30,000 bases of DNA from Eimeria necatrix (taxonomy: Eukaryota > Apicomplexa > Conoidasida > Eucoccidiorida > Eimeriidae): the NCBI RefSeq assembly GCF_000499385.1, contig NW_013653807.1, positions 1-30,000 on the forward strand. Reading direction: 5' to 3'. This document shows positions 8,800 through 19,207 of the stretch, in pieces. Under the pieces are notes generated by a model, which searched no databases, was not told the DNA's origin, and saw only the letters and a list, made by a program, of their open reading frames with translations. Within the stretch, counting starts at the first letter, position 1. Every line of letters starts with the position of its first letter. The translations under genes were made by a program, and so were the position numbers.

Positions 8800-9436
8800 G
8801 GTGCCGCGAGAGCTGTGCAGCTGACGGGGCCAGCAAAGGGCCTTGCTTTGCTGCAGTTAGGAGACAAAAGAAAAAAATAAAAAGAAACAAAAAGGAAATT
8901 AAAAAAGGCAAAAAGGGACAAAAGAAAAGAAATAAGAAAAGAAAAAAAGAAGTTAAAAGAAGATAAAAGGAGACAAAAAAGAAAAACAAAAGGAGAGAGA
9001 AAAGAAATGAAAAGAAGGCAAAAAAGGACAAAAAAGAAATAAAAAAACAAAAAAGAAATGAAAAAGAAAAAAGAATACAAACTAATAGTTCAAGACAAGA
9101 AAAGAAAGGAAAGAGAGACAAAAGAAAAGAAAAAGAAGTAAAAAAGAGAAGAGAAAAAAAGGACAAAAAAGAAATAAAAAGGAGGGCTTTGCTGCTGGTG
9201 CTGGGGTGTACGTACACTCGGAGGGACCCCCCAGGGGCTGCGGAACTGCTGCTGAAGGTGTTGGAACATTTTTAAACAAGTTTGGTGGAAAATGTCGGAG
9301 TTAGGGAAAACGGTGGGGTTGTTGTAGAAGACATTGAGGAGTTCTTTGAGGACAAAAGCAACTTGGGAGTAGTTGGGGACAAAAGCAGCAAAAGTGGCGT
9401 GCTGCAGCAAGTAGCGCGGCTTGCGCAGCAGCTTGT

Positions 9437-9467
<31 letters not shown>

Positions 9468-11322
9468 CCGCAGCCGCGCAGCAAAGCCCCGCCCCGACCC
9501 CACAAGCGTCTCCCCGGGATCGGAGACGATCCCCAGCAGCAGCAAATCGTCTCCCGCTTGCTGCAGCAGCTGCCACGAGTCCCGCAGCAAGTGTGCTGCT
9601 GCTGCAGCACAGCTGCTGCAGCTGCAAGCAGCAAACAGCTGCTCCCACACTTGTGGCTGCTGACTCAAAAGGGACACTGCAGCAACTGTCTCCTTTTTAA
9701 ACTCCAAGTTCAAAGACTTCGTCGAAGGTGCTGCAGCAGCAAGCTGGAAGCCCCGCCAGTCTGCTGCTGCAGCACGCAGCCCCTGCTGCAGCTTCTCCTG
9801 CAGCACCCCACAGCCACTCCGCTCCAAATAATAAATAAAAAAGAAAAAGAAAAAAGAAAAAAGAATTCTTTTTTTTTCTTAAAAGGAGACTTTGGTGGAC
9901 AGATAACTTGAGAGACTACTGCAGATTCAAAAATGAAAAAAAATGGGAGAAAAACGCAAAAACTGGAACCCTTGCATTAGGGTTTAGGGTTTAGGGTTTA
10001 GGGTTTAGGGTTTGGGGAGAAGGCGCAAGTACTGTCTGCAGCCTTCACTACTGGAATTAAAATAAAATAATATAATTTAAATAAATATGAAATTATGAAT
10101 ATGAATTTTTAAATATGAATTTATAAAGTGAATTTATGAAATGAGTTTATATGTTCAAATAAATACATGAAAAGAAAAATAATATAAATGCAAAAAGGAC
10201 AAAAGGACAAAAAGTCAGTTTTAAAAAAGTTAAAATATATTTATTTAAATATATTTCCCCATTTATAAACTTTTAGACTTATTTGCATGCGGCCCCATTT
10301 GCATGCAAAAACACAAAATCGAATTTTTTGACTTTTTTGCTAAAGACGATTTGGCAAAGCCATAAAAGCTAAATGCATGCATGCATAAATAAATAAATAA
10401 ATGAAAAAGAAATTAATTAAATGGTTCATAAATGAATAATTAATTAATTAATTAATTAATTAATTACTTTATTAATTAATTAATTAAGCAAATAAATAAA
10501 TAAATAAATGCTTGCGTGCATGTACTGTTAAAGATACATTTGCAATATATACATATATATATATATACACATATTTATATATTTATATATTTATATGTAT
10601 ATATGAATAATATATTTATATCTACATACATTTATATATCTATATATATATATTTATATATTTATATATTTGCATGTATATATAAATAATATATTTATAT
10701 ATGCATGCAAATAATATATTTATGTAAGAATGTAAATAATATATTTATATATGCATATATATTATTATTATAGAATTTATTTACAAACATATATACATAA
10801 ATAGATGTTCAACAGCCCACAGCGCATTTTGCAAAGGCCAAGACCCTCTAAGTACCCTCGCATGCAACTGCATGCATGCAGTGAGTGCATGCATTGAGTG
10901 CATGCATGGATTAAATGCATGCATGCATTGAGTGCATGCATGGACTAAATGCATGCATGGATTAAATGCATGCATGCATTAGGTGCATGCATGCACCAAG
11001 TGCATGCACGCACTAAGTGCGTTCGTGCATTAAGTGCATGCATGCAAGCACTCCGTGCATGCATGCAACTGCACGCATGCATGCATGCATGCGCATGCAG
11101 CCGCTCACCTGGGCTTTTTCAGGAACGCCTGTGTAGGTCCAGGCCTGAATGGCTTTGTCGAGTTTGCGGCTGAGTCCGCCTTCGTGTTGGAGGGCCCCCG
11201 AGGCTTCGCTGAAGAAGCTGCTGTAGTGGTTAAGCTGCTGGAAGACCACTGGGTGGACCACTGGTCTAAACGCGGACTGCAGCGCCCCCAGCGCCCGCGC
11301 AGACAGCTGCGACAGCAAAACT

Positions 11323-11355
<33 letters not shown>

Positions 11356-12099
11356 GCAGCAGCGGCAGCAGAGGCGGAAAACGGGCGGAAATGGATCTGC
11401 ACGCGCAGCTCAAGGCCACTCGGCCTGCGGCAGCTAGCTAGCTAGCTGCTGCTAGCTAGCTAGCTAGCTAGCTAGCTGGCTAGCTGCTGCAGGTAGCTAG
11501 CTGGGTGGCTAGCTAGCTAGCTAGCTAGCTGGCTAGCTGCAGTGAAGAGCCTTTGTCAATTGTCTTTGGAGAATTGTTGGGAAAGAAATTAAGAATTTAA
11601 TTTAAATGAAAAGGGGGTGCGTGGCCGCGAGGTGTACGTACACCTGACGTGCATCTTGGTGAGTTTTTCTTTCTTTTTCAAAAAGCCAAAAAGCTTTTTC
11701 ATAATTCCTTTTCTTTCGTGTTTTCCCCGAACAATGAACTCCGCCTGAAAGCGACTAAGTCCGTAAAGTGCGTCTGAGCCCGCATGCGCACACGCACAAA
11801 AGCTGCTGCTGCAGCAGCAGCAGCAGCAGCAGCAGCAGCCCAGTGGTCCAGTGGTCCATTGGACTCACCCTTGTAGAAGGTCTCTTTGGACTTGGTCTTG
11901 AAATTGAAAAGACCAAACCACTCATGGAAGACCAGCAGCGGCCGCATCCAGGGGCTGGAGAGGCGCAGCAAATTGTAAGCAGCAGCAGCAGCAGCAGCAG
12001 CAGCAAACGGGTGCTGCTGCCGCCAGTCCCTGCAGTGCCGCCCCACACAAGGCTCGTGCCGCGCCAGCCACCCCAGCACCCGCTCCATATTCACCCCTG

Positions 12100-12181
<82 letters not shown>

Positions 12182-12460
12182 GAGGGTGCATTTGAAGTGG
12201 TTCCTTGGTTTCCCACGGGCTTGCTGACCCACGCAGCAGCAGCAGCAGCAGCAGCTGCTGCTGCTGCTGCTGCTGCTGCTGCATTATTCCTTTCTTGTGC
12301 AGTTTGTGTCTCTCTAAGTGCATTAAATTATTCATATTTTGCATTTTAATTTATCTTTTTCCGAACTCCCTTTTGTCTCCTTTCGCCGCAGCAGCAGCTG
12401 CTGCTCCTGTTTGCTGCTAGCCGCTCAAAGGGCGCTTTTGGCTGCTGCGCTTCTGCTGCA

Positions 12461-12511
<51 letters not shown>

Positions 12512-12732
12512 AAGACAAGTGTCTCACTGCTGTCAATTTCTCGCCAAATGGGTTCAAAGAAGTCGCAGTAAAGGGGCAGCACAAGTTTGCTGCAGTTCAG
12601 CTGCTGCCAAGTCTTGCTGCTTGCTGCTGCAGCACATTGCTGCGAATAGCTTAAAGTGTCTCCTTGGCCCTGCTGCTGCAGCTGCCGCTGCATCTCCTTC
12701 GGCCATATCTTCTTGCATGCGGCGCTGCCTGC

Positions 12733-12763
<31 letters not shown>

Positions 12764-13265
12764 GCAGAAGACACGTCCAGCAAAAAGCCCCAAATCTTGC
12801 ATGCGAAGGCCTGCATGCGCTGAGGGGCGAAGCAGCAGCAGCAGCAGCAGCAGCAAACGGATAAGCTTTCTTTCGGGGCTTAGGGAGGCGAGAAGAGACC
12901 TCCGCAGCGAATTAGGGTTTAGGGTTTAGGGTTTAGGGTTTAGGGTTTAGGGTTTGGGGGCGAACTGGCTCGGGTGGCAGCCACAATGGCATCGAAGTTG
13001 CGCGGGTCCTTGTTGAGCAGCAAATCACTTCCTGCAGCAGAATGCATGCAGCAGCTGCTGCATGCGTTTTGGGGCTTTTGTGCTGCAGCTGCTGCATGCG
13101 TTTTGGGGCTTTTGTGCTGCTGCTGCTGCATGCGTTTTGGGGATTTTTTGCTGCTGCTGCTGCTGCATGCGTTTTGGGGCTGCTCACCGTCAGCAGCAAG
13201 GACAGTGAGCAGCGGCACCAAGGCCTCAGGGTTGTTGGCTGCATGCGCATGCACATGCAGCAGCA

Positions 13266-13329
<64 letters not shown>

Positions 13330-15372
13330 AGCGACGGAGGGCCCCAAAAGGATTATTATACTCTCTCTGGGGTGGACACAAGGGAATAAATGGAAATGCA
13401 TTTGAGACAAAATGGCAGCAGCAGCAGCTGCTGCTGCTGCAGCAGCAGCAGCTGCAGCAGCAGCTGCAGCAGCAGCTGCAGCAGCAGCTGCAGCAGCAGC
13501 AGCAAACTCAAACATCAAAAGAAGCAAAAAAGGCACACAAATTGCGAAGAATTTCTTTCGAGGGAAGGAAGCCCACTGCAGCAAAAGCGGAGAAGAAGGA
13601 TAAAGAAATAAAAGGAAATTAAAAAAGATTTTAAAATTAAAAAAATAAAAAAGAAATAATTTAAAACTGTCTTACGTGTTGCTGCAATTAAATAAAAGTA
13701 ATATTGAAGTTCTTCGCTGTAAGTGGAGACAGGGGCTGTGGCTTCGTGTGGGGTCTCCAGGAAGCTTGCTGCTACTGCTGCTGCTGCTGCTGCTGCTTCT
13801 GCAGCGTCTGCTGCTGCTGCTGCTGCGGGGTCACTTGGCTCTGCAGCGGGAGCGGCAGCAGCAGCTTCGGGAGCTGCTGCAGCTCCTGCTGCTTCCCCGT
13901 GGCCTGGCTGCGCAGCAGCAGCAGCAGCAGGCGCCCCCGCTGCTGCTGCTGCAGCCTCCGGCTCCGCATGCTGCTGCTGCTGCTGCTCCGCAGCAGCAGC
14001 AGCAGCAGGCGCCTCCGCTGCTGCTGCTGCGGCCTCCGGCTCCCGCTGCTGCTGCTGCTGCTGCGGGTGTGGGGCCCGGGGAGGCAGCAGCAGCAAGTCC
14101 TGCAGCCCGCAGGGCTGGGGGCTTTCGAGAATGGCAGCAGTGGGGCTTTTGTGAAGTCCAAAACAAAGTCTTTTATAATTAATTTCTTTACTTGTGCTTT
14201 TTTGCAAACTCAAAACTCTGTTGAAACTCTCGGGAGGCCTCGTCTCCAGCAACTCGTTGAAGTACGCCAGGCCCCGCTCGTAGCCTGCAGTCCCACGCAT
14301 GCATGCATGCATGCGTGCATGCATGCATGCATGCATGCATGCGCTTGTGCATGCATGCATGCATGCCCTTTTGCATGCAAGCATGCATGCACTTGTGCAT
14401 GGACACTCTTCTGCATGCATGCTTGCATGCATTCCCTTGCGCATGCACGCCCTTTTGCATGCATGCACGCATGCATGCATGCATGCACTTGCGCATGCTT
14501 CTGCATGCATGCATGCATGCATGCATGCATGCATGCATGCATGCACGCATGTGCTTGGGGAAGTTTCTCGGCGTCCTTGGAAGCCCCTGCGCTGGGGCTT
14601 AGCGGCCCAGGGTTTAGGGTTTAGGGTTTAGGGTTTAGGGTTTAGGGTTTGGGGCTGACTGAGCTGGGAGAGGGCTATGGAGTCCTCGAGAAGGTCGCAT
14701 GCAAGTCTGGGAAGCCCCAAAGAAGAAGTTTGGCGGAGAAGAAAAAGCCGGGGAATAAAACGAAAGCCCGCGGGGAGTGTGGGGTCTTTTCGGATTTTTT
14801 TGGTTTTGATTTGACACAAAAGGTCCATTTGATTTCTTTTTTTTGAAGAAGAACTTATCAAAAAGTCCACAAAGTTTGGAAAAGGCCGAGACCCCTCAGA
14901 GCCCTCAAACAACTCCGAGAAACGCAAGTGCGCCAGCAGCAGCAGCAGCAAACCCGACTTCACTGCGACGCATGCAAAACGCATGCAAAACGCATGCAAA
15001 ACGCATGCAAAACGCATGCAAAACGCATGCAAAACGCTTGCGAATTTGCATGCAGGCAAATGTCCTTAGGGCCCAGTGCAGCTTCCCAACGAAGAAAGCT
15101 GGACTTTTTTCGCAACGAATCGGGGCTGCATGCGCGCATGCATGCGCGCATGCATGCATGCAGGCATGCATGCATGCATGCATGCATGCATGCATGCATG
15201 CATGCATGCATGCATGCAGGGGGCTTACAGACAGGGTTGTAGGAAGCTGAGAAGAAGATCATCGAAGTTGGAAGTTTGGAAAGAAACAAACGAGTGAGGC
15301 CTTTGACGAGAAAGTCCCTTACAGGGACTTGTTCGTTTATTCGGGCTTGCGCTCTGTAGCTCAGGTCTGTGG

Positions 15373-15426
<54 letters not shown>

Positions 15427-15521
15427 GCCTCGTCGCGCTGCAGGCAGCAAAGAAGCGAAAGAGCCGCAGCCGGAAGAAACAAATGCAGAGGCAAGCCGCG
15501 GGCACGCAGGCCTCTAAACGA

Positions 15522-15584
<63 letters not shown>

Positions 15585-15916
15585 TTGCTCACTGGAGCTG
15601 CAGCAAAGCTGCTTGGGAGTCTTCGTGCTGCACATTTGCTGCTGCAGGGGGACTGAGTCCCCAGTGAGCAAAAGTCTCCTTTAAAGCTTCTTTGGGGCTT
15701 TTGCCTTCTTTGAACTTTTGAAAAGGCGCATGCAGCAGCATGAGGTCTATGTACTGCAGCAGCAGCAGCAGCAGCCGGGAGCAGCGCAGCAGCTCGTTTC
15801 CCCGGGCGTGCAGCAGCGCAGCTTCCGTGGCTTCTGCTGCTGCTGCTGCTGCTGCTATCTCCTGCATGTCGCACCGCAAAGTGGACAAATTCCCCAGCCT
15901 TTCTGCTGCCGTCCCC

Positions 15917-15956
<40 letters not shown>

Positions 15957-16689
15957 CTGGGCAGCCGCTGCTGCTGCGCTTCAGGCGCCTGCAGCCCTCC
16001 TGGCCTCTCTCTGCAGCAAACAAAGGCCACAAGTCTGCAGCAAAAATGATTTTAATTATTTTCAAAAATAAATATAATAATAATACTAATTAATAAATGC
16101 ATGTTATAGAAACAGCTGCAGCAGCAAAGAAAGAACCGCAGCAGCAAAGAGACAGTTGCAGCAGCAAAGAGGCAACTGCAGCAGCAAGACTGCAGCTGCA
16201 GCAGCAAGACTGCAGCTGCAGCAGCAAGACTGCAGCTGCAGCAGCAAACAGGCAGCTGCAGCAGCAAGACAGCAGCAGCTGCAGCAGCAAGACAGCAGCA
16301 GCAGCAGCAGCAAGACAGCAGCTGCAGCAGCAAAAGTGTCTCGCACCGCGAAGGGCCTCTTCGAGCCAAGAATTGCCGAGGGCCTCTTTTAGTCTTTTTA
16401 AATTCTCTTGTGGAGATACAGCTGAGACAAAAACAAAGAAATTCCAAATTGTCTTCAGCCCAACAGCTGCATGCGCTGCAGCTGCTGCTGCTGCAGCAGC
16501 TGCAGCAGCGCGAACAGCAGCAGCAGCTGCAGCAGCGCGAACAGCAGCAGCAGCGAACTGCAGTAGCAGCTGCTGCAAACTGCAGCAGCAGCCACCAAAA
16601 ATAGCAGCAGCGGCACACTGCCGCTGCAGCTAGCGAAAGCAGCAGCAGCAGCTGCAACAGCGGCGCACTGCCGCAGCAGCCACCGAGAA

Positions 16690-16738
<49 letters not shown>

Positions 16739-16950
16739 CTGCTGCGGGCCTGCAGCTCACGGGCGAGGGGCACAGTGTCGTCGAACTTTTTGCTGCGCTG
16801 CAGTTCTTTTTTTCCTGGCCTAAAAACCTCAATGCCCTCCAGCAAGGCTTCGAGGAAGTGCAGCAGCAAACGCAGCAGCAGCAGCAAGCTGCAGCACCCG
16901 CTTCGTGCAGCAGCAGCAGCAGCAGCAAGGTAAGGCGGCAGCAGCCTAGT

Positions 16951-16983
<33 letters not shown>

Positions 16984-17430
16984 TAGGGCGGCAGCAGCCT
17001 AGTGCAGCAGCAGCAGCTCAGTTCAGCAACAGCTTGGTGCAGCAGCAGCAGACAGCAGGAGAGGCGCGTGAAGCAGCGGGACACTGCAGCAGCAGCAGCC
17101 GCAGCAGCAGCAACTGCAGCAGCAGCAGCTGCAGCAGCAGCAACAGCAGCAGCAGCAACCCCACCGGCTCCTCATAAGACCTCACCGTCGAGGCTGCCAG
17201 GGCTCAGGCGCTCTGCGCATGCAAAGGAAATAATAAATAAAATAAAAATAAAAAAAATGTTTTAATTAAATTTAAATAAAACAAAAAAAGAAATACTTTA
17301 ACACTTTGGGAAAAGCCTCACCCACAAGCTCCTCACCGGGGGCCCCCTGGGGGCCCCCCTCGTCCTGGCTTTGCTGCGGAGCTGCAGCAGCAGCAGTCCC
17401 GGCACTCAGCAGCAGCAGCAGCAGCAGCCC

Positions 17431-17466
<36 letters not shown>

Positions 17467-17502
17467 AGCAAAGGCTCGCGGGGACCTGTTGACGCGCGGC
17501 AT
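8705..17502 (-). CDS. long unidentified helical, Leu-rich protein, many exons
   Basis: The proposed start is ATG at 17502 (MPRVNRSPRAF, then Ala/Leu-rich hydrophobic sequence like a signal or transit peptide). Phase-checked exons are 17502-17337, the 27-nt exon 17212-17186, 16034-15593, 15437-15229, 14706-14660, 14284-about 14193, 13031-about 12978, 12819-12528, 12096-11869, 11773-11649, 11306-11109 and 9797-9218. A terminal exon 8850-8705 (ends IKWLDLFLNE) is in phase. Further probable exons lie near 17083, 16890-16700, 16421-16340 and 14962-14860, with unresolved junctions. Typical segments are EGIEVFRPGKKELQRSKKF, KEALKETFAHWGL, YERGLAYFNELLETRPPESF, EALVPLLTVLAAD, WMRPLLVFHEWFGLF, FQAEFIVRGKHERKG, VVHPVVFQQLNHYSSFF and NVFYNNPTVFPNSDIF. 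The helical, Leu-rich character suggests an alpha-solenoid-type scaffold, but I do not recognise a family. Poly-Ala/Gln/Ser inserts are frequent. The 9797-9218 exon may instead splice from 9216 to 8319, making one gene down to 5331. Confidence 0.6.
8851..9217 (-). other. intron with a 300-bp homopurine/homopyrimidine tract
   Basis: The donor lies inside the palindrome (CCGA|GTGTACGT) and the acceptor TCTCCTAACTGCAG|CA is in phase 1. About 8863-9180 is almost pure A/G on plus (pyrimidine on the coding strand), with recurring AAAAGAAA and GGACAAAA. Confidence 0.5.
9205..9218. promoter_or_regulatory. palindrome GGTGTACGTACACT overlapping a minus-strand 5' splice site
   Basis: Read on minus as AGTGTACGTACACC. 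Both usable donors, A|GTGTAC (phase 1, to 8850) and AGT|GTACGT (phase 0, to 8319), lie within it. Confidence 0.75.
9798..11108 (-). other. long intron (1,311 nt): TGCATGCA, AT microsatellites, telomere-like block
   Basis: The donor CCCAG|GTGAGC (minus) and acceptor GTGGGGTGCTGCAG|GAG are both phase 0. From its 5' end it holds a TGCATGCA array (about 10861-11100) with many copies of the roughly 14-bp unit GCATGCATTRAGT, then TATATA/ATATTT (10540-10770), the palindromic AATT/TTAATTAA run (10430-10490), AT-rich sequence, and TTTAGGG heptamers at 9978-10016. Confidence 0.65.
10017..10860. repeat. AT-rich microsatellites (AATT, TAAA, TATA)
   Basis: Successive blocks of AAATAAAT, TTAATTAA (10436-10490) and TATATATTTATA (10540-10770), with isolated TGCATGCA at 10376-10384. 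No gene. It sits in the intron described at 9798-11108. Confidence 0.8.
11307..11648 (-). other. intron (342 nt) with palindrome at its 5' end and a TAGC array
   Basis: The donor CAC|GTCAGG is followed at once by the palindrome (11631-11644), and the acceptor CTGTCGCAG|CTG is phase 0. The array GCTAGCTAGC occupies about 11431-11541, followed by a CTG run (11320-11355). An alternative donor, GTCAG|GTGTAC, falls exactly on the palindrome but is out of phase. Confidence 0.65.
11631..11644. promoter_or_regulatory. palindrome GGTGTACGTACACC
   Basis: A perfect core, flanked CGA/TGA. It starts four nucleotides inside a minus-strand intron. Confidence 0.75.
12529..12818 (-). other. exon context: strongest coding block of the long minus gene
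   Basis: This is the interior of exon 12819-12528. The acceptor TTCGCCCCTCAG precedes CGCATGCAGGCC. The frame runs 97 codons (KIWGFLLDVSS, a poly-Cys run from TGC repeats, then LVLPLYCDFFEPIWREIDS) and leaves one base, matching the next exon at 12096. The poly-Cys run shows that the CAG/TGC repeats are expressed in more than one frame within one protein. Confidence 0.55.
12907..12958 (+). repeat. telomere-like TTTAGGG array
   Basis: Six to seven uninterrupted heptamers then TTTGGGG, located between two exons of the minus-strand gene and hence probably intronic. Confidence 0.9.
13032..13187 (-). other. intron (156 nt) made of a 34-bp tandem repeat
   Basis: The donor GACG|GTGAGC and acceptor CATTCTGCTGCAG|GA agree in phase 1. 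The unit CTGCTGCATGCGTTTTGGGGC recurs at 13061, 13095, 13129 and 13166 (spacing 34, 34, 37). Confidence 0.7.
14285..14659 (-). other. intron (375 nt): telomere-like plus TGCATGCA
   Basis: The donor CTCA|GTCAGC and acceptor GTGGGACTGCAG|GC join in phase to read SQLSYERGLAYF. The first part is TTTAGGG heptamers (14609-14655 on plus), the rest an ATGC array (14296-14550) with CTTGTGC and CCTTTTGC variants. This is the same two-repeat composition as CTU2 intron 3. Confidence 0.7.
14963..15228 (-). other. intron (266 nt): TGCATGCA array and an 11-bp repeat
   Basis: The donor GTCT|GTAAGC and acceptor TGCGTCGCAG|TG are phase 1, reading YNPVLKSGLLLL. It contains the ATGC array (15127-15220) and six copies of the 11-bp unit CGCATGCAAAA (about 14969-15034). 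Confidence 0.6.
16121..16340 (+). repeat. 20-bp tandem repeat (7 units) grading into CAG
   Basis: Units of GCAGCAAGACTGCAGCTGCA type start every 20 bp from 16121 to 16241 with a few substitutions, then lengthen with extra CAG triplets. It lies between minus-strand exons at about 16340 and 16034. Confidence 0.85.
17186..17212 (-). CDS. 27-nt microexon of the long minus gene
   Basis: Acceptor TTTGCATGCGCAG after an AT/pyrimidine stretch, then 27 nt reading RLSPGSLD, then CGACG|GTGAGG. It enters and leaves in phase 1, fitting the exons on either side. Confidence 0.55.
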
Positions 17503-17585
17503 AGTGACCCCCAACCCCCCCTGGCATTCCCAAGAAAGAAAAGGCCTTTTGGGAGAAGTTGAAAAAGAAGAAGTGTGGGGTTTGG

Positions 17586-17599
17586 GGTGTACGTACACC
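17586..17599. promoter_or_regulatory. palindrome GGTGTACGTACACC upstream of the long minus gene
   Basis: A perfect core 84 bp upstream of the proposed ATG at 17502, so a candidate promoter or 5' UTR element. Confidence 0.65.
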
Positions 17600-17612
17600 G
17601 CAGCAGCAGCAG

Positions 17613-17646
<34 letters not shown>

Positions 17647-17699
17647 AGCGGGACCAGTGGAAACGGAGGCGGGAGGCGGGGCGGCGCCCGCATGAGCTG

Positions 17700-18409
17700 T
17701 TTGCTGCTTCTGGCCCTTTGCTGCTGCTGCTGCTGCTTTTAAATAATAAATAAAATAAAATTAAAGTTTAATTTCCTTTTTTTTCAAAGAAAAAGAAAGA
17801 AAAAAGAAAGATCTGGCCCGCGGGCGCCGCGGCGATGAGCACCCGCAGCCGCCGTGCGCACACGCGCGCCTCCCTCGCCAATTTCGCGCTTTCTCCGAAA
17901 TAAATTCAATCATTAATCCAAAATTAAATTATTAATGCAAAATGCATCAAAAATAATTCAAAATAAACTCCAAAAAGCCCCTCCAGGCCCCACAAACCCG
18001 CAGCCGAAAAGACAGCCGGGCGGGCCGGCCCGCCGCGGCTTCTCCGGATCGCTGAGGTGTCTAGACACCTGCATGCGCGTGCGACTTTTCTGCTTCTTCA
18101 ACGGCTTTTTATAATTCATTTTTAATTTAATTTCTTTATTTACTTTTCTTTTTTTCAAAAGAAAGGAAAAAAGATTACAAACCGCGCAAGAACGGCTCTT
18201 TTTGCGCAGCTGCTTGCGCCGCGAGCCGGCGACCACTTGCTGCTGCTCTCTTTGAATTTTAATGCATTTTCACTCCAATTTCTGCAATTTTAATTCATTT
18301 TAATGTTTTAAATTCGTTTTTATGCAAAAAAACAAAAAAAAACAAATTGGGACTTTTTCCGGGCTTTTGGCTTCCGCGAGCAGTCGGCAGTCGCGGTCAC
18401 GTCGCCGCA

Positions 18410-18456
<47 letters not shown>

Positions 18457-18540
18457 ATGCATCGACTTTTCGGGCTTTGTTTGCCCCAGACTTTGCCAAA
18501 TTAAATGCCATTATTCATTTATTTCTTCCTCTTTATGCAG
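17700..18540. other. unresolved region, no confident gene
   Basis: AT-rich sequence with isolated GC-rich islands that read as basic peptides on both strands (plus MSTRSRRAHTRASLANF at 17835; minus GSRRKQLRKKSRSCA near 18220). A CTG run lies at 18415-18455. Neither strand gives a chain of phase-compatible exons. Confidence 0.4.
18055..18070. promoter_or_regulatory. palindrome variant AGGTGTCTAGACACCT
   Basis: A perfect 16-bp palindrome with centre CTAG instead of ACGT, followed by GCATGCGCGTGC. The symmetry is retained although both centre bases differ from the consensus, suggesting that symmetry itself matters. Confidence 0.7.
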
Positions 18541-18781
18541 CTGCAGCTTTTCGGGCGCTTTAAAGGCCTTTTTGGCCGCGTCACGCTGCAGCGATTTCAG
18601 GTGTCTGTACACTCCAGTGCAGCAGCAACTCACAGTTACTACACCAAATAATAAAATCAATTAATTAAAAATAATTAAAAATAATTAAAGTAATTAAAAG
18701 CAATTAATTAGCATCTGATTTGTTTTTCAGGTTTTACACCTCCACGGCGCAGAGGAAAGAGAAAAGGGGCTCAAACCCTAA
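18541..18781 (+). CDS. possible two 3' exons of a small unidentified gene
   Basis: Exon 18541-18600 follows a good acceptor (TTCTTCCTCTTTATGCAG), reads LFGRFKGLFGRVTLQRF and ends CAG|GTGTCTGTACAC, with the palindrome variant as donor. Exon 18731-18781 follows TTTGTTTTTCAG. In phase 0 it reads VLHLHGAEEREKGLKP and stops in the first AAACCCTAA of a telomere-like block. The upstream start was not found and the family is not recognised. Confidence 0.3.
18600..18613. promoter_or_regulatory. palindrome variant GGTGTCTGTACACT at a putative donor
   Basis: Preceded by TTTCA, so the G|GT fits a plus-strand 5' splice site of the candidate exon 18541-18600. Confidence 0.55.
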
Positions 18782-19173
18782 ACCCTAAACCCTAAACCCT
18801 AAACCCTAAACCCTAGAACCCAAGCCGGAAACCCTAAACCCTAAACTCAAGCAGCTTCAGGCCGGGGCTTCTCATCTGCTGCTCAACTGTCTCCTTCCTT
18901 CCCCAGCAGCAAAGAAAGTGGACAGGCCATTTGGTCAGCTAGGGTTTAGGGTTTAGGGTTTAGGGTTTAGGGTCTAGGGTTTAGGGTTTAGGGTTTAGGG
19001 TTTACGTGAAGTTCAGCTTCAATTTAGGGTTCCTTATAGAGGCCTTCGCTTGCCGGTGCTGCTGTTGCTGCTGCTGTTGTTCTTGCGGCTGCTGCTGCTG
19101 CTGCTGCCGTTGCTGCAGCTACTCTTGCTGTTGCTGCTGTTGCTGTTGCTGCAGCTGCTGTTGCGGCAGCTGA

Positions 19174-19207
<34 letters not shown>

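Noticed and set aside
8705..9217. Phe/Leu/Ser-rich hydrophobic minus-strand frame that looks like a multi-pass membrane protein
   Set aside because: Its hydrophobic part is the translation of a homopyrimidine tract inside an intron; only the last portion (8850-8705) has splice support.
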